Positions 18,780-30,529 of a stretch of 64,000 nucleotides of DNA are shown piece after piece. The stretch's first letter is position 1. Every line of letters begins with the position of its first letter. Made by a program: the position numbers and the translations under genes. The notes under the pieces are model-generated. The model searched no databases, had not been told where the DNA came from, and saw only the letters and a list, made by a program, of their open reading frames with translations. The DNA comes from Amorphophallus konjac (taxonomy: Eukaryota; Streptophyta; Magnoliopsida; Alismatales; Araceae): assembly GCA_022559845.1 (NCBI GenBank), contig CM040126.1, forward strand, positions 44,014,458-44,078,457, in the 5' to 3' direction.

Positions 18780-20036
18780 ATGGCACCGAGGCGAGAGACT
18801 CGCTCTCAGCAGGGGCAATCGGCTGAGGCTCAGGAGATCCAGCAGGAGGTTCATGAGAAGCAGGAGGAGCATAGTAGAGTGCCACCAGCGGCCACCGAGG
18901 CAACGGATACTACGAGGATTCCGAGGGCCGGGGATTTCTTCCGTGGCATGTACCAGCTTATGTCGCAGCAGTTCGGCGGAGAGGCTGGTGAGGGCTCGTC
19001 GACCAGGGGTGGGCCAGGTCGAGCAGTGAGGGATTTCATGCAGTTCCATCCACCTTACTATGGCGGCCAGCCAGACCCTGATTGGGCTCGGAGTTGGCAC
19101 AATGAGATGGAGTGGGTGTTCAGTTCCGTGCGTTGTACTGCGGAGGACAGGGTGACGTTGGCCTGTAACCAGTTGCAGGGCACGGCTCGGGCGTGGTGGT
19201 CTTCCGAGTGGAAGACGTCCTTCCAGTCTCGTCCCCTTGAGCAGATTGCGTGGGATGACTTTGTCAGTGCTTTTGAGCGTGCCTAGTGCCCAGAGTATGT
19301 TGCTACGCAGAGGATGCGTCAGTTTTTGGAGCTGGTCCAGAGCGACATGTCCGTGTTGCAGTACAGAGCCCGATTTGTTGAGCTGGGTCGTTATGCACCC
19401 TATATCATGGAGCATGAGAGGGTGAAGACCGCGCAGTTTATGCAGGGCTTGAGGCAGGAGCTGAGGCACCATTTTATTGCGAACGCTGCCACTGAGTTGA
19501 AGACGGCTTCTCGTGTAGCGGCGTCCTTGGAGCTGGATATGCAGAGGACTCAAGGACCGATTAGCCAGGGGCAGTCCTTGTCAGGCCGCAGCCAGCAGAT
19601 GACTACCCAGCAGCAGAGTACGTTCCAGCTTCCTTCTGGTAGTTCGGGAGCTTCGACTCCGGCGGCATCAGCGGCAGGATCTACATCTTTCAGCGCCAAG
19701 GTCAAAAAGTTCTTCAGGAAGGGTTTTGCCAAGATGCGTAAGGAGGGCAGGGATCAGCGGCAGGCTTGTTCAGGCAGTGTTCAGCAGCCGGCACCCCTCT
19801 AGCGGCAGGGATCGGTCGATGGATCTCTTGCGGGGTGTCCCCGGTGTGGCGAGTCGCTTCCAGGCGGGCAGTGTACGGCGCCGATGATCTGTTTCAGGTG
19901 TGATCAGCCAGGGCACATGGCACGTGACTGTCCGCAGCGGCCGCGTCAGCCACCTCAGTTTCCTCAACAGCAGCAGTACCCACAGCAGCAGTTTCAGCAG
20001 TAGGGTCAGTTTCCGCCACTACCACGGTCAGCGAGT
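18780..20036 (+). pseudogene. gag: gag of element A2, with stops
   Basis: Start ATG at 18780 (MAPRRETRSQQGQ), after the same TTTTGCTTCAG as in A1. The Gag core is well kept (19030-19550). Both zinc knuckles read CPRCGESLPGGQC and CFRCDQPGHMARDC (about 19836-19935); the second is a full CCHC. In-frame TAGs lie at 19284 (shared with A1), 19800 and 20001; the last two correspond to CAG in A1. This copy is better preserved than A1 and is the best guide to the ancestral Gag. Confidence 0.9.
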
Positions 20037-22160
20037 GTGGGCAGGCAGAGAGCTCGAGATCAGATTACTCACATGACCAATGCAGAGGCAGAGTCATTAC
20101 AGCTCGTGGAAGGTACTGTTATGATTTTGGGTTGCACAGCGCGAGTTTTGTTTGATTCTGGCACGTCCCATTCGTTTATTTCAGAGGATTTTGCGCTGAG
20201 TATCGAGGACCCGGTATCCCAGATGTCTTGTGATCTGATGGTGGAGTTGTCATCCGGTGACTTCATGATCACTCTAAATTGTTTCAAGAAGGTTCCGATT
20301 TGGATCGAGGGGCGGAGTTTGCCAGGCAGGTTGTATACATTGCAGCTTCGGGATTATGATGTGTTTTTGGGCATGGACTGGCTCGAGGCGCATGGAGCGG
20401 TGGTGAATTATGGAATGAAGAAGGTTTACTTTCAGCATCTTCGTAAGCGTACCTTCTACTTCTAAGGTATCCATTCTACCTCTCCTCGTTTCCTCATTTC
20501 TGCGATTCGAGCCCGTCGGTTGCTTGATTCCAGTTGTCAGGGTTTTCTCGCTTGTGTGGTCTTGGTAGACCAGCCGTGTCCGGATGTCGAGGACGTTCCG
20601 GTGGTGTGCACGTTTCCCGATGTTTTCTCAAGGATTTGCCTGGATTGCCTCCCCAGCGGGAGATCGATTTCGTTATCGAGGTTGTGCCTGGTACAGGACC
20701 CTTGGCGAAGGCTCCCTACCGTATGGCTCCCGCTGAGCTGAGAGAGTTGAGGGTGCAGTTGCAGGAGTTGCTGGCCAAGGGGTATATTCGTCCTAGCTTT
20801 TCCCCTTGGGGTGCGCCCGTGTTGTTCGTGAAGAAGAAGGATGGTAGTCTGAGGTTGTGCATTGACTACCGACAACTGAATGAAGTGACCATTAAGAACA
20901 AGTATCCGTTGCCACGGATTGATGATTTGTTTGACCAGCTTCAGTCTGCTCGAGTGTTCTCGCGGATTGATTTGCGGTCTGGTTACTATCAGCTGAGGAT
21001 TCGCTAGTCTGATGTGGAGAAGACTGCGTTTAGTACGAGGTACGGGCATTATGAGTTTTTGGTGATGCCGTTCGGGCTTACCAATGCCCCCGCAGCGTTC
21101 ATGGACTTGATGCAGAGGGTGTTTCGTCCCTATCTAGACCAGTTCATGGTCATGTTTATGGACGACATCCTTGTTTATTCGCGGTCTGCGGAGGAGCACG
21201 CGTACCATTTGGGTGTGGTGCTGCAGACGTTGCGAGATCACCAATTGTATGTGAAGCTCAGTAAGTGCGCGTTCTGGCTTCGTGAGGTGCATTTTTTGGG
21301 GCACGTGATCTCTGGTGATGGTATTTCTGTGAACCCAGCCAAGGTCGAGGCAGTAATGCAGTGGCCGAGGCCGAGGTCTGTGACGGAGATCCGGAGTTTC
21401 TTTGGGCTTGCAGGCTATTATCGGAGGTTCATTTAGGATTTTTCTCGCATTGCGGCCCCGATGACCAGACTTACGCGGAAAGATGTGCCTTTTGTCTGGA
21501 CTGATGAGTGTGAGTAGAGTTTCTGGGAGCTGAAGAGATTGGTCACCTCGACTCCGGTGTTGGTTTTACCTTCTGGATCGGGAGGTTTTGTGGTGTGTAC
21601 ATATGCTTCCGGGGTCGAATTGGGTGTTGTGTTGATGCTGTATGGTAGAGTGGTGGCGTATGCTTCACGGCAGTTGAAGCCACATGAGGAGAACTACCCT
21701 ATCCATGACCTGGAGTTGGCAGCGGTGATCTTCGTGCTGAAGATCTGGAGGCATTATCTGTACGGTGAGAAGTTCGAGGTGTTCACTGACCATCAGAGTT
21801 TAAGGTATGTGTTCACTCAGAGGGACCTTAACCTCAGGCAGAGGCATTGGATGGAGTATATGAAGAATCATGACTTCATCCTGTCTTATCAGCCAGGCAG
21901 GATGAATGTCATCGCCGATGCTTTGAGTGGGAAGGTCGCGGTAAGTGCCTTGATGTTGAGGAAGTGGAGGCTCTGGGAACAAGTGTCCGAAGTGTCATTC
22001 AGGCACAAGATTCCCCGAGAGCCAGGGTTAGCGGTGCTCGCGAGTCTGACTGTCACCCCTGCTATGCGCCGTCAGGTGACAGAGGCTCAGCATGCAGACC
22101 CTAAGTTACCCCGGATTTTGGCCATGACTGATGTGGAGCTCGGTGAGGACGGTGCTGTGA
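20037..22160 (+). pseudogene. pol: pol of element A2: protease, RT, RNase H, integrase start
   Basis: The protease active site is DSG (VLFDSGTSHSFIS, about 20145). A stop at 20463 is TAA where A1 has CAA. A one-base deletion near 20630 moves the frame before RT. RT spans about 20640-21440, with FMDDILVYS at about 21155-21180, and has stops at 21005 and 21434. The RNase H region has a further TAG at 21515, where A1 has CAG. Its first catalytic aspartate position reads CTYAS, where A1 reads CTDAS. Integrase is cut off at 22160 before its zinc finger. The frame runs on by chance into the adjacent sequence to 22426. Confidence 0.88.
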
Positions 22161-23740
22161 TTCCTAAAAGTGGGGTGGTAAAATTTTTTTTGAAAGATAA
22201 TAAGGTCTACATTTATGTTTTCAACACTTATAAAGACCTTAAGTTTGAAGAGGGATATTTTATAATTGATGATATGATAATTCCTCTTCCATTTTCTGAC
22301 CGAGGCGGTCCGTTTGGCCTATTAAACTCACCATGGTATGCTATAAAGGCCGAACCAAAAATAATGAATGTTGTTTGTTTACATAACGCCCACGGAAGAA
22401 GAATTGTTAGCATACGCGTTGCATGAAAAAATCAATCATGCTAACAACCAACTTATCTTTAGGCCACATACGCTTTTTTCTGATCTTGTCTTTGCATGGC
22501 ACGAATGGTGAAACTTGAAAGAAGATGAGATCAGGTGGTGGCTCATTCTTAACTCAACTCGTTAGTTACAGAGCTTTCATGCGTCTGGCTGAAAATGAAA
22601 AACTTAGCGCTTCTGGGAGGCAAAACAATATTTTTGTTATTTGATGTTTTATTTTAGTTTATTTTCAGTAGTCATGTCAAGTCCAGGAGATGGAGCTATC
22701 GTCGTCCATATCAATGATGGTGTTTTTCACCCCGCATATCAGGTTGTCTCCTTCCTACTCAGCAATATTTATTGTTACATTGTTCTGTTACTTCTATTGC
22801 TTACACATGCCATTGAGGATAATGTCATTCAAGTTGGGGGGGAGAGAAAAATTTTATGATGCATATAGTACAACCTGACATGAGTTCTTGCTTAATGTTC
22901 TGCATATCCTTCTATGCTGCATATCATATAAAGTGAAAAGATGAAATTCCTGACTAAGTTTTCTTGATTCATGCTTGAATTGAAAGTAATTCTGGAATAG
23001 GAAAGACTAGGGAGAAGGATGATGGACAATTTATTTGATCTAGCTATGGAAACCTGATTTAAGAATCTCTTTAAAGTTCATGTGCACTTTAGAAAAAGAA
23101 ATCACTTTGCACGCTAATGAAACAAGCAGGACAAGCCTTCTGTTATTTTAGAATGGTGTCTGATACTCTGCATTTCTTAGAGATGAGATCTTTTTGATAT
23201 AGCTATCTGTCAAAGTTATCTATCAAATAAGTGCAAAAGCACATGTAAAAAAAAAGAACACCATGAAAAATACCCCTAATCTTAGTAACTGGGCCTGCTT
23301 CTCCTAAGGCAAGAGTCAAGGTTCGCGTTAAACAGTGAAGGGATGTGTAGCATCATGTGTGTATTGAAAAAAAATGATGAAAAAAAGGGACAAAGAAATA
23401 AGGCAGACAAAAAGCTAGTGTACTTAATGCTCTGATCTAGGATGTGTAGAGTTGAAGGACACCTATCTAGAATAGCAAATGAGGGATGCAATTGTCTATG
23501 CTACGGATTTAGTATTACATTTGCACAAGTGCTATTGAACTTTGGCTTGTATTCTTAATCATGTACCTAAATTTTCAATCTAAGGTTAGTGGGCATTAAT
23601 GATTCTAAATTCATAATCTTTAGTTGATTCTATGATTGAAGAGCTGGATTTAAAGGTATGAACTTTACAGATTCTTGTTGGTCCTAAATTTTAATCTAAC
23701 TGCATTGCTAAGGGACTAGCAATGAGTAAGTTGGGGGGTG
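22161..23740 (+). other. Internal 3' fragment of an Athila-like element
   Basis: Base composition changes sharply to AT-rich at 22161. The segment leads into a polypurine tract and LTR (23741), so it is the 3' internal part of another element whose 5' part is missing. A phrase near 22811-22843 (CATTGAGGATAATGTCATT followed by CAAGTTGGGGGGG) resembles the region after integrase in plant Athila elements; this is by recognition only. The first 270 bases can be read as about 90 residues ([19 protein letters not shown]) that I do not recognise. No intact gene. Confidence 0.6.
23728..23740 (+). other. Polypurine tract of the Athila-like element
   Basis: AAGTTGGGGGGTG directly before the LTR start TGATGAGTATCAT. 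Confidence 0.75.
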
Positions 23741-23989
23741 TGATGAGTATCATATTTTATATCATAATTTGCATCACATATATCATCTTTAGGCATTAAA
23801 TGAATAAAGTTGTGCAATTTGAGTAGTTAACTTCATTCTCACAATTACTTTGAGTCTGCATGTAATTTATCTTCATTTCGAGTCAAAATGACAGTGTGAG
23901 ATATAGTCAAGAAAATTGAATAACTGTCAGAATGCATTTTTGAGATTAAGAATAATAATTATTTGAATTTTTTGAAATTTGCAAGAATT

Positions 23990-24310
23990 AACGTCCGGGG
24001 GTCTGGACGCCAATTTTTTTCAGACAAAAAGAAATAGCGACTAGGTGGTCAGTCGCCAATTAATGAGTGCCTGTATGGTGAGACGCCAATTCAAAGAATG
24101 GGCGACGCAGTGAAAGGGCGCCAATTTTATATTTGATGCAAAAAGAAGAAGACTGAAAAATAGAAAAAAAAGGAATTAGCGACCATATGCTAAGACGCCA
24201 ATTCCTTGGTACGAAAAAGAAGAAAAAGGCAAAATATAAAGAATTGGTGACCGTTCTGGAAGTTGCCACTCAAGAATTAGCGACCATTGTTCTAGATGCC
24301 AATTCAGTTT
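23990..24310 (+). repeat. Inverted-repeat array, AATTAGCGAC/GACGCCAATT type
   Basis: About six units, 50-60 bp apart. Examples: GCGACT (24037-24042) with AGTCGC (24051-24056); GGAATTAGCG (24172-24181) facing CGCCAATTCC (24196-24205), ten bases with one mismatch. Many units end in the same CGCCAATT. Here the array lies upstream of the TATA box, so probably in U3. Confidence 0.72.
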
Positions 24311-24479
24311 GAACTCGAAACGGAAGCGGACAGTTCTAAACAAGGTTATCCTTCCATATTTCATACGAGGAGGACTCTATCCATGACAAGAGACCTAGTT
24401 CGAGCAAGATCTTGATGCTGCAAACTCGGATTTGAGCTTTATCTCCAAAGATTTGTACGATTGGAAGTCCCATGCACAC

Positions 24480-24487
24480 TATAAAAT
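24480..24487 (+). promoter_or_regulatory. TATA box of the Athila-like LTR
   Basis: TATAAAAT at 24480, followed about 30 bp later by a pyrimidine-rich leader. Confidence 0.6.
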
Positions 24488-25653
24488 CCGCCCTAGAGCC
24501 ACTAAGCTGGAGGTCTTAGCCTTTTTCCTTACTTTCTGTTCTTCCTTTCAATTTACTATATTCATCAAAGTTCTTCATTTTTTAATGCTCTAGATTTTCG
24601 TATTCCTCCTATTCTTCTAATTCTCTCTCATTTTTAAGTTATTTCCAATTTTTTAAAGTTCAGTTTCTGTAATTTACTATTCATCTCCGCGTTTTTCATA
24701 GTTCTTCCCCCCTTTTCACCATCCTCCGATCCTCTTCCACCTCTGCTATCTTCGTAACATTTCTTCATTTTTCTTAGATCTAGATTTTCTTCTTCTTCCT
24801 CTTCCTCTAATTCTTCTTCTTTTTTAAGTTATAATTTAACTTTTAAAGTTTAATTTTTACGTTTTTCTACACTTACATTTTTTCAATGTTCTTCTCACTT
24901 TTTCATCTTTTTTTGATCATTTTCTCCATTTTCTCTCTTCACAAAAGTTCTTCCTCTCTTCAAGATCTTCAACTTCTTCTTCTTCATCATCTTCTGATTC
25001 CTCTTCGTTTTAAATCTATTTTGATTTTTCTCTTGCTCTATTTTTATTTCTATTTTGCTGTTTTTCTTAGATTTTAATCTTCCTCCTCTCTTCTATCTTT
25101 CCCTCCTCTATTTTCTTCCAAACATCCCCAAGGTGGATCTTCTACTTCGGTCTTCTAAAGGCGGCATTTATCTCCAAAGCGGGGCGACCATTCAAAGGCT
25201 CGGCACGGCGTGTGGACGGCACTATTCTTTAAATTTCTGACTCTATTTCTTCCCCTATTCTTTTATTTTATGCAAGTTGTAATTTTCACTTTCAATAGAG
25301 TTGTAATCTTTCCTCTTAACAATAAAATTCATCCTTTGTGTAATTATTTCTTTTATTTTCTCTCTCTACTCCTTCCAATTTCTCTTCTCACCTCTCTAAT
25401 ATTCTTTATGTAGATTTAATTTTAAGTAATTTTAATTCACACACTTTTATTTTCTTTTTCAAAAACTCACTGAAACTTGGCTTTCACAAATACAAGAAGT
25501 TTTCAACTTGCTAAAAAATGATAATTTTTCCTCCTCGTGAGATCGACACGTTCTCACCATTCTACTTGGATTTTAAATCTTTTTAGTGAGTGAGTGCGGT
25601 AACTTTTAAAATTATGGCACGATATTTTTGACGACGAGTGTATGTAGTCATCA

Positions 25654-27027
25654 GACTTGGATGTTGAAAAGACTGAGTTCAGTACGAGGTATGGGCATTA
25701 TGAGTTCTTGGTGATGCCGTTTGGGCTCACCAATGCCCCCACAGCATTTATGGATTTGATGCATAGAGTGTTTCATCCCTATCTAGACCAGTTCATGATC
25801 GTGTTTGTGGATGACATTCTCGTTTATTCGTAGTCGGAGGAGGAGCATGCGTACCATCTGAGGGTCATATTGCAGACCTTGCGGGATCACCAACTATACG
25901 CCAAGCTGAGTAAATGTGAGTTTTGGCTACGGGAGGTGCATTTTCTTGGGCACGTGATCTCTGGTGATGGCGTTTCGGTGGATCCGACCAAGGTGGAAGC
26001 TGTGGTTCAGTGGCCGAGGCCGGGATTGGTGACAGAGATCAGGAGCTTCTTGGGACTAGCAGGCTATTATAGAAGATTTATCCAGCATTTTGCTCGCATT
26101 GCCACCCCGATGACTAGGCTCACGTGGAAGGATGTGCCTTTTGTCTGGACGGATGAGTGTCAGCAGTGCTTCATGGAGTTGAAGAGACTGCTCACCACCG
26201 CTCCAGTGCTTGTGTTACCTTCTGGACCAGGAGATTTTATGGTTTGTATAGACGCTTCGAGGGTAGGACTGGGTGCTGTGCTGTTGCAGAATGGCAGAGT
26301 GGTGGCGTATGCATCCCGTCAGTTGAAGTCGCATGAGGAAAACTACCCTACTCATGATCTTGAGCTTGCAGCGGTGATCTTTGCTCTGATGATCTGGAGG
26401 CATTATCTATATGGGGAGAAGTTCGAGATCTTTACTGACCACCAGAGTTTGAGGTATGTGTTTACCCAGAAGGATCTTAATCTCAGGAAGAGGAGGTGGA
26501 TGGAGTATATGAAGGACTGCGATTTCACCCTATCTTATCAGTCGGGCAGTATGAATGTAGTGGCTGATGCTTTGAGCAGGAATGTGGTGGCCAGTCATAT
26601 GATGTTGAGGAAATAGAGGCTATGGGAGCATGTGCCAACTGTGACCTTTAGGCTCAAAGTCCCACGGGACTAGGGGTCGGCCATTCTTGCGAGTTTGATC
26701 GTCACGCCGGCTATCCGTCGCCAGGTGATGAAGGCTCAACGTGTGGACCCCGAGCTACCTCGTATTCTGTCTATGGCCGAGGTGGAGTTCGGCGAGGATG
26801 AGGCAGTGAGGTTCAGAGGTAGGTTGTATGTTCCTGTCGAGGAGCAGGTGAGGAATGCAGGAGGCGCATGGCACCCGGTACACTGTGCATCCAGGAGTGA
26901 CGAAGATGTACCGGAATTTGAAGAGGTAGTTTTGGTGGCCTGGCATGAAGAGAGATGTTGCAGAGTTTGTGACCAGGTGTTTGATCTGCCAGCCGGTGAA
27001 GGCGGAACACCAGCGACCCGGTGGTAC
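25654..27027 (+). pseudogene. pol: pol of element F, first segment: RT end, RNase H, integrase start
   Basis: RT from motif [17 protein letters not shown] (about 25687), with FVDDILVYS followed by a TAG at 25831. The RT end, RNase H (about 26160-26580, [19 protein letters not shown]) and integrase start follow. Further stops lie at 26614 and about 26671. A deletion near 26850 moves the integrase zinc-finger region into another frame. A TAG at about 26927 stands where A1 has CAG. G inserted just after the integrase zinc finger (CQPVKAEHQ). Confidence 0.88.
27023..27027. repeat. Target site duplication of element G (left copy)
   Basis: GGTAC at 27023-27027 and 38266-38270. Removing G and one copy rejoins element F's integrase. 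Confidence 0.92.
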
Positions 27028-27584
27028 TGTAACGCCCGAGAATTTTTTAAGAATTTTTTGGACTTAAAACATAATTATTAATCATTTACTGGGCTATTAA
27101 TTGAATTATAATGAGTTATATTTAATTAATTAGGCCCTACATTTGATCCAAGTGGATTAGGCCCATATAATAAACCCAATAGGCCCACAAATATTGTTTT
27201 AGACTTTGGCCCATGTTCTAGAACCTTCAGTTAGGTGAAATCACAGAATTAAGGAGATAATTACTCCTTGGGACATAAATAAAATGATAATATTGAGGAT
27301 AATATCAAAAGAGTTTGAAGTATTTCAAATTCAGTGCCCAATAGGAAAAACGGTCTATCGCGAGACCGTTAACAACCAGAAAACAGTCTTCGAACGACCG
27401 CTAATCGCTGTCAGTTCCGTGAGAGAAAGAAAACATGAAAATGTTAGATTTTTAGCGTCCAAATCATCTTGGATCAACTCTATCAGCTAATTAGATATAT
27501 ATATGTCTAGAAGGATTGTAGATCAAATGGAAAGTCTAATTGCGACTCTAAATTCGTTCTAATCCTCAAACCATAACTAGATCC

Positions 27585-27592
27585 TATAAATA
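27585..27592 (+). promoter_or_regulatory. TATA box of the G 5' LTR
   Basis: TATAAATA at 27585. The 3' LTR has CAATAAATAG at the same place (about 35522), so its TATA box is damaged. Confidence 0.75.
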
Positions 27593-27640
27593 GGTCCCAG
27601 ATTTGACATGCGTGACCCCTACTTTAGCTCACGTGGAACC

Positions 27641-27649
27641 CAGGTAAGG
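27641..27649 (+). other. Candidate splice donor in the G LTR
   Basis: CAG|GTAAGG, a near-consensus 5' splice site about 55 bp after the TATA box. It is unchanged in the 3' LTR (about 35580). Paired with the acceptor at 30513 it would define a leader intron of about 2.9 kb that includes the inverted repeats and the primer site. Not proven. Confidence 0.4.
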
Positions 27650-30300
27650 ATGCCGATTTTGAGGTATGTTTCTTCTAGGAATTTGTTCATTATACTTAGA
27701 ACTAACTACCCTCCAAATTTCGTTCTAGGAGATCAAGTCTACGTTAAGTTAGAAGCTTCCAAAGTTACTGATTCTACATTAAGAATTCAGGAATTAGTGC
27801 GTTCGACCCAAAAAGATCAAAGAATTCAGAGCCCAAAACGAGGTAATTAGATAAAGGTTCTTTAGAACTTTTTATTATCCTATCTATCCTCTAATTACCC
27901 TCAAAATTTCATGTCCATAAGTCAAGGGAATCAGGAGATAGAGAGCCGTAAAGTTACTGATTTAGAGCAAGAAAGTGCAGAAACTAGGGCGTGATCTGAG
28001 TCAGAAATTCGAAGTCTAGGAACATTATTAAATGTATGTTATCTCATGAAAGGCTTAAATTTTATGTCAGGAACAAAAGCCCTCTTGTTCCATTCGTTTT
28101 CATGCATTATATCTTGAGAATTTCATGTTTTACTTAGTACTATGTATCTAGTTTAGTCTTCATGCACAGTACTAAGCCTAATGAAGAGAAAAATGAAATG
28201 TCTTGTTGTTCATACAAGCCTATGCATATTGTTGGCCTATGCACGATCTATCATGATTATGGAAGTTAAAATATGTTGATTTCCATACATGATATGTCTT
28301 AATTAATATTTTTGTTTAGTTATCTTTGGAACTCGGATTGACACAGGAAGAAACTGTCTTCCTAGAGACCGCCAGGGAATTATCGCGGTCGTACGATAGA
28401 CCGCTAACCGCAAGTGGCGGGAGTCCATTTGACCGTTTTTAATTTCTGAATTTCTGCATTATTTTAACCCGAGACTTAATGCAGATTTGCCATAATTATT
28501 ATATGTTAAGCCTAGTTAACTAAGTTTTATTCCTGATTTACTTACTGGTTTCATATACTTAGTTATATTTACTGTTCATTATGATAGACTTCATGTTTCA
28601 TGTACATTGGTATTATTTTAACTTATATTAATTTGGGACAAAAATCATATATTCTTGTAATAAATATATGTTCAAATGATAGATGATTCATGTTTTAACT
28701 TGATCACTGTTTTATCACGATTCTCTCTCTTCTAAGAGTCATTTTCTTAAGTACATGGCACATATCCTGGTATGTTGTCCTTAGTTACACTATTACACAT
28801 TAGGAATGCAATCTTGGACATGATAACCTCTCTCTTGGATATTCCTTCCAATGGACTAGGAAATCTTATTTCAGAACCTCCGTAAGACTCCGTGAGCCTG
28901 AGATTCTCACTAGGACGCCGAGCTGGTTGTACCATTGAAGCTCAATTGTCTAGAAGTCACTTATACCGATGTTTTATATTTCTGGAATTAGCGGCCTTCT
29001 GGTTGACCGCCAAAGAATGCTAGCGGGCTTACATTTGACCGCTAACGGATTCTAAACGGTATTGCATTAGACCGCTAAAGACTCCAGATATTCTGTTTTC
29101 AAAATACCGAACTGTCTTAATTAACGGTCTTGAACTAGACCGCCAGGAGCAAGAAACGGTCCAGTAAATGACCGCTAGCTTATTGAGTTTGATTAACCCG
29201 GGGTTTGACTTAAGGGTTGATTTTCCTATGTTCTTAGATGGTCGAATTGATTATCTAGAACTTGTCACATTATTCCAAAGATATCTAAGTAAATTGCGAA
29301 AGTTAAGGAATGTACCGTTATGCTATCAATTTATTTTCATGGCATAACCTAACTATTAATGTATTTCTTGAAATTCCTTATTCTCACTAGAAGCATTCTT
29401 ATATTTGGTTACTTTGTCATGGAACTATTGTTGAAATTGTACATTCTTGGCCATAGTATTGATATAAACGTGGAAGTAGCTTGATTTATACTTGAAGATG
29501 CAGTTCGAGCACTGATTGTGTTCAAGGGCTCTATGCTAGTCCCCTCGGTTGATTGTCGGAAACATACTATATAAACCATGGGGTATGATGTTACTGATAT
29601 CGCATTACGTTGGGAGTACTTTCTCTATAAATAAGTAAAATATACACGTAAATCTACATGAATTAATGAAGTATTTGTTTACTAAGTGAAGAGTACATTC
29701 TTGCTTGTTATATGACTTTCTAGTACATTCTTGTTCATGAAAAGGCCAAACTTACTTTCTTGATCATGCTTGCTCAATCATATTCTCAATCTATCTTGTT
29801 ACTTTAGCTTTGTCCGCATGTTTCATCGTATTTGCATGATTTATCTTATTTCTTTAGAGCTAAGACATTAATCACTTTAACATTGCCTTCATGTTGATAC
29901 GAAGATACCTACTAGGCAAGTGTGCTCATTACCTACTTTCTCAATGTTTCAGGAGGTACGAGTGAATCGGATTCGGATTATTCAAGTAGCGAGTCCGAGA
30001 GCGATTAAAGAAAATATGGATTCGAGTGAAGACTTAGAATGTCAAACATGTCTAGATTGAGTCTTTATATGTAATTTTTTTTATTGAGTCTGGAAAAAAA
30101 AGGGATCGAATATTAGTGTATTTGAATCATGAATATTTGATATGAAATAAAGATGAAAGTTTGATTAAATGACTTGTGCAATAACTCTTATGTGTGATTG
30201 TATTGCGCTCTGATTATATTGTTTGCTCGAGACTTACCATGCTGGCTGTTCGCGTTCCCGATTGTTTCTGCTGCATAATCTCGCGGCGTGACAGTTACGG

Positions 30301-30313
30301 TGGTATCAGAGCC
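30301..30313 (+). other. Primer binding site, tRNA-iMet type (G)
   Basis: TGGTATCAGAGCC, seven bases after the LTR end; the spacer is longer than in A, B and E. Confidence 0.9.
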
Positions 30314-30498
30314 TAGGCATAAGAAAGTCCTAGGGAAAAGATGTCATGTCATAGGATAAGTCCAAGGATTAAGGACCCATACCTTTGAAACTAGGAAAGA
30401 AATTCCCAACCTATGAGAGGAATTAGGTAGAACCTGGGATGAGATAGTCATTAGAATTATTCCTAAGGTTAACCCCACTCATTAGAATTAACAAGATT

Positions 30499-30513
30499 CA
30501 TTACTCTTCTCAG
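30499..30513 (+). other. Candidate splice acceptor before G gag
   Basis: CATTACTCTTCTCAG, ending 16 nt before the gag ATG at 30530. Similar pyrimidine-CAG sequences precede the gag start in A1, A2, E and D. Confidence 0.35.
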
Positions 30514-30529
30514 ATACCTCATTCTCAAA

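Larger units (their letters stand above)
18616..22160 (+). mobile_element. Element A2: second internal region of family A, truncated in integrase
   Basis: Begins right after the shared LTR with its own primer site and runs collinear with A1 (3215-6763) to 22160. There similarity to A1 stops inside the start of integrase (after the residues GEDGAV) and unrelated sequence begins. There is no 3' LTR. A1 and A2 share a stop in gag (3883 and 19284) and one near the end of RT (6039 and 21434), so they descend from an already damaged copy or arose by tandem duplication. Confidence 0.88.
23741..25653 (+). repeat. 3' LTR of the Athila-like element (1913 bp)
   Basis: Starts TGATGAGTATC and ends TAGTCATCA, with inverted TGATGA/TCATCA ends, directly before the RT sequence of element F. 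AT-rich. It contains an inverted-repeat array (23990-24310), a TATA box (24480-24487) and then a long T/C-rich leader. Only one LTR is present, so divergence cannot be used for dating. Confidence 0.8.
27345..29180 (+). repeat. Inverted-repeat clusters in the G LTR, CGGTC/GACCG type
   Basis: About ten units in three clusters. Examples: ACGGTCT (27350-27356) with AGACCGT (27363-27369); GCGGTC (28385-28390) with GACCGC (28399-28404); CGGTCT (29125-29130) with AGACCG (29137-29142). Other units near 28995-29100 pair AGCGG with CCGCT around different spacers. The two later clusters fall downstream of the TATA box, in the transcribed leader. The same units occur in the 3' LTR. Confidence 0.75.
27028..30293 (+). 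repeat. 5' LTR of element G (3266 bp)
   Basis: Starts TGTAACGCCCGAG and ends GCGGCGTGACA. TATA box at 27585. A splice donor-like CAGGTAAGG lies at 27641. Inverted-repeat clusters occur at about 27345-27400, 28370-28440 and 28985-29180. AT-rich elsewhere; I see no coding region. Confidence 0.93.

Noticed and set aside
18768..19553. A 261-codon open frame on the minus strand
   Set aside because: It is antisense to the A2 gag, in a region of strong codon bias. The A1 counterpart (3598-4173) is shorter and broken, and the protein has no recognisable features.
24860..25413. Several short Phe/Leu-rich frames in the Athila-like LTR
   Set aside because: They come from the T/C-rich leader and have no start context or recognisable domain.
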